From contig CAWDDW010000003.1 in the NCBI GenBank assembly GCA_963801185.1, forward strand, positions 1,116,001 to 1,180,000: 64,000 nucleotides of DNA. The letters run 5' to 3'. The stretch is from Palsa-601 sp963801185. GTDB lineage: Bacteria; Actinomycetota; Acidimicrobiia; Acidimicrobiales; Bog-793. Below the pieces are notes generated by a model. It ran no database searches. It was not told where the DNA came from and saw only the letters and a list, made by a program, of their open reading frames with translations. The position numbers were made by a program, and so were the translations under genes. Below are positions 62,504 to 64,000 of this stretch, in pieces. Positions within the stretch are counted from its first letter, which is position 1. Each line of letters begins with the position of its first letter.

Positions 62504-62853
62504 CCCGTTCTGCATCATGCGATCTGCCGAGTCATGTCCGCACGGCCTGCACACGTTCCCGATAGATCAGCACTCCTCGATCGTATAACCGCGCTCTCTC
62601 ACGCCGATCCCAGGCACTCCACCGTCGGCTGGCATCATCACGCACCACATGGTGAACCCACAGGTCTGCGTCGAGTCGGAGCGCGACCGATTCGGCAGGG
62701 GCGGCAACGTCAGATCTCCGCCACGCCGAGTGCTGGCGGGATCTTCACGTACTGAGCCGCTACTCACCGCCGCATGATCCGCTCAGGCGCCTGTCTATCG
62801 ATGCCGGCAAGGAGCACGGCGACGGTCACCGCCAGGGTGAACGTTGCCGCGAA
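62504..62853. other. Intergenic region
   Basis: About 350 bp. A 66-residue minus-strand frame (62567-62767, ending WCVMMPADGGVPGIGVRERG and YTIEEC) has slightly protein-like composition but no ribosome site or recognisable motif. Nothing else is supported. Confidence 0.4.
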
Positions 62854-63531
62854 TCATTCGGCGGGAGCAGTGAGGTCCTTGTCCTCCATCTCCCACGCGT
62901 GGTCCATCGCGTGGAATGCGCTGTGGCGGATGAGAAACGGCAGGTTCCACGATCGCATCCGTTTGCTCTCGCCGGCGTTGTACGCCCGCATGGTGGCGAT
63001 ATAGGTCTCTCGGTAGTCACGCAGGCCCTTCGGCGTGAGCGCACCGCCCTCTGGTACCCGCAACCCCAATCGTTTCGCGAACTCCTCGCTCTCGGTGCGG
63101 ATGGTGTGGCGGATGATCTGGTTGCGGTTGCGCCCACCGCCACGCGGGCCCTTGCGCATGTCAGCAGACACCCGCGCCGCCACTGAGTCGAAGAAGCCCC
63201 AGCACGCGCGCAGCAGCCCGATCTTGCGGTCAATCTCGGTGTCGTCCATCGGTTCGTGCTCGAAACCCGATGGAGAGAATGAGATGCCCCAGAAGTCGGT
63301 CGAGCCCGTGCCGACCCGGTCCTCGACGACGTCGAGGGGTCCGGCGGCGTCGAACTCGTCGGCCATCCGGGCCGCGACCGCTATCGGCCGGTACCGCTCG
63401 CGATAGGACTCGAGCAGCTCGAGCGCCAACTCGGGGGTCTTCGCCCCCCGGCTCCAGCCCGGCCAGTCGACCGCGAACGCCACCGCCTTCCTCCCCTTTG
63501 GCCCGCGCTCCAAGACGGTGCGAACCGGCAT
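62854..63531 (-). CDS. Conserved hypothetical protein
   Basis: A 225-residue soluble protein: an N-terminal HicB-like strand segment (AVAFAVDWPGWSRGAKTPEL), FWGISFSPSGFEHEP in the middle, and a helical C-terminal half with histidines (RHSAFHAMDHAWEMEDKDL) that recalls DinB-like bundles. Similar proteins occur in actinobacteria, but no function is known to me. Its ATG at 63531 (MPVRTVLERGPKG) is well placed. About 240 bp with no clear gene separate it from the next, divergent gene. Confidence 0.7.
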   Translation of the reverse strand: MPVRTVLERGPKGRKAVAFAVDWPGWSRGAKTPELALELLESYRERYRPIAVAARMADEFDAAGPLDVVEDRVGTGSTDFWGISFSPSGFEHEPMDDTEIDRKIGLLRACWGFFDSVAARVSADMRKGPRGGGRNRNQIIRHTIRTESEEFAKRLGLRVPEGGALTPKGLRDYRETYIATMRAYNAGESKRMRSWNLPFLIRHSAFHAMDHAWEMEDKDLTAPAE

Positions 63532-63771
63532 CGCGCCGGATGGTACGTGCGCCGACGCCTTCAGGTCAACCGCTCCATTTGCCGCCCATGATCAGCTGCC
63601 GCAGGAGCGGGGTGGCCGATTCGTCGCGCACACCGGCATAGAGCCGCGAGTGCTGGCCACGCTGTACCGGTGGTTCCGCACGGCCACCGGTAAGCCGCAG
63701 CTCCAGGTAGAGTCGGCCGGTGGGGATGACCCCATTTGTCAAAGCCTCGGGACCAAGGACGCGAAACGGGC

Positions 63772-64000
63772 ATGCAGAAGAGCGGGTCGCAGAAAAGCAA
63801 GTCTCCTTCTCAGCTGATAGACGCGAGAATCAAGGAGTTAGGCGACTGGCGGGGCAACATGCTCAGCCGGCTCCGTGCCTTAGTCAAGGAAGCCGATCCC
63901 GAAGTGGTCGAGGAGTGGAAGTGGAGAGGAGTTCCGGTGTGGTACCACGACGGAATGATCTGCACAGGCGAGACTTACAAGAACGTGGTGAAGATGACCT
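63772..64000 (+). CDS. DUF1801 family protein (partial, cut by the window end)
   Basis: Seventy-six codons visible from the ATG at 63772: SPSQLIDARIKELGDWRGNM, then LSRLRALVKEADPEVVEEWK and WRGVPVWYHDGMICTGETYK. This is the N-terminal half of a DUF1801 (YdhG-like) domain, a small alpha-beta fold of unknown biochemical role. The ribosome site is weak. The 3' part is outside the window. Confidence 0.85.
   Translation, partial: MQKSGSQKSKSPSQLIDARIKELGDWRGNMLSRLRALVKEADPEVVEEWKWRGVPVWYHDGMICTGETYKNVVKMT

Noticed and set aside
63518..63817. 99-residue plus-strand frame between the last two genes
   Set aside because: Overlaps both neighbours, has mixed composition and no motif. The DUF1801 start at 63772 lies in a different frame.

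Overview
The window is high-GC DNA with actinobacterial gene content. It has a BldD-type regulator with an apparently intact c-di-GMP motif, an Rhodospirillum-type three-subunit transhydrogenase, a maleylpyruvate-isomerase-family (MDMPI) protein, an rpsT/lepA/hrcA/dnaJ/rsmE/phoH neighbourhood, and a giant secreted protein ending in 'GYWLVAADG..FTFGDA..FG'-type repeats. I recall that last repeat type as common in Acidimicrobiia, so my inference is Actinomycetota, probably Acidimicrobiia. Species cannot be told from the sequence.

Layout. 1-9540: housekeeping block. A minus-strand run hrcA-dnaJ-rsmE-(gap)-bldD-hemW-HTH-HIT-phoH is followed by an ECF sigma/anti-sigma pair, lepA and rpsT. 9494-26665: regulation and metabolism. 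It holds a tandem GNAT, a 1808-residue Ser/Thr kinase-AAA-GAF-GGDEF fusion, a GH18 lipoprotein/cNMP-binding/metallo-hydrolase/FAD-oxidoreductase run, a PIN-TRAM membrane protein, pntAA-pntAB-pntB, and a GAF-GAF-GGDEF diguanylate cyclase. 26698-34686: VOC protein, a mutase with isobutyryl-CoA-mutase-type residues, Nudix hydrolase, two secreted proteins, acyl-CoA dehydrogenase, ferredoxin, gltX, tRNA-Gln(CTG). 34775-45589: giant Ig-repeat surface protein, K+ channel, alpha-mannosidase, lipoprotein, MDMPI protein. 45866-52911: tRNA-Glu(CTC) and a 7.0-kb integrative element. 53176-64000: S53 peptidase, small membrane and secreted proteins, NatA/NatB-like ABC exporter, tandem VOC protein, and two conserved hypothetical proteins.

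The mobile element is the clearest accessory feature. It is bounded by 42-bp perfect direct repeats (45898-45939 and 52870-52911) made from the 3' half of tRNA-Glu. Next to both ends are matching TGTCCATCC arrays that look like integrase arm sites. It carries a tyrosine recombinase, a sigma/anti-sigma-like pair, a noncoding segment with hairpins and inverted 12-bp iterons, and an overlapping two-gene module. That module pairs an AbiEii-like nucleotidyltransferase with a regulator that seems to join a PD-(D/E)xK-like domain to a winged helix and an AbiEi-like C-terminus. A lone HicB-like antitoxin is also present.

A caution on quality: six genes (hrcA, lepA, the GAF-GGDEF gene, alpha-mannosidase twice, the integrase, the ABC ATPase) have apparent frameshifts. 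All seven events need one base removed (or two added). This uniform direction suggests insertion-type sequencing or assembly errors rather than pseudogenes, although the lepA and GC-repeat sites deserve checking.
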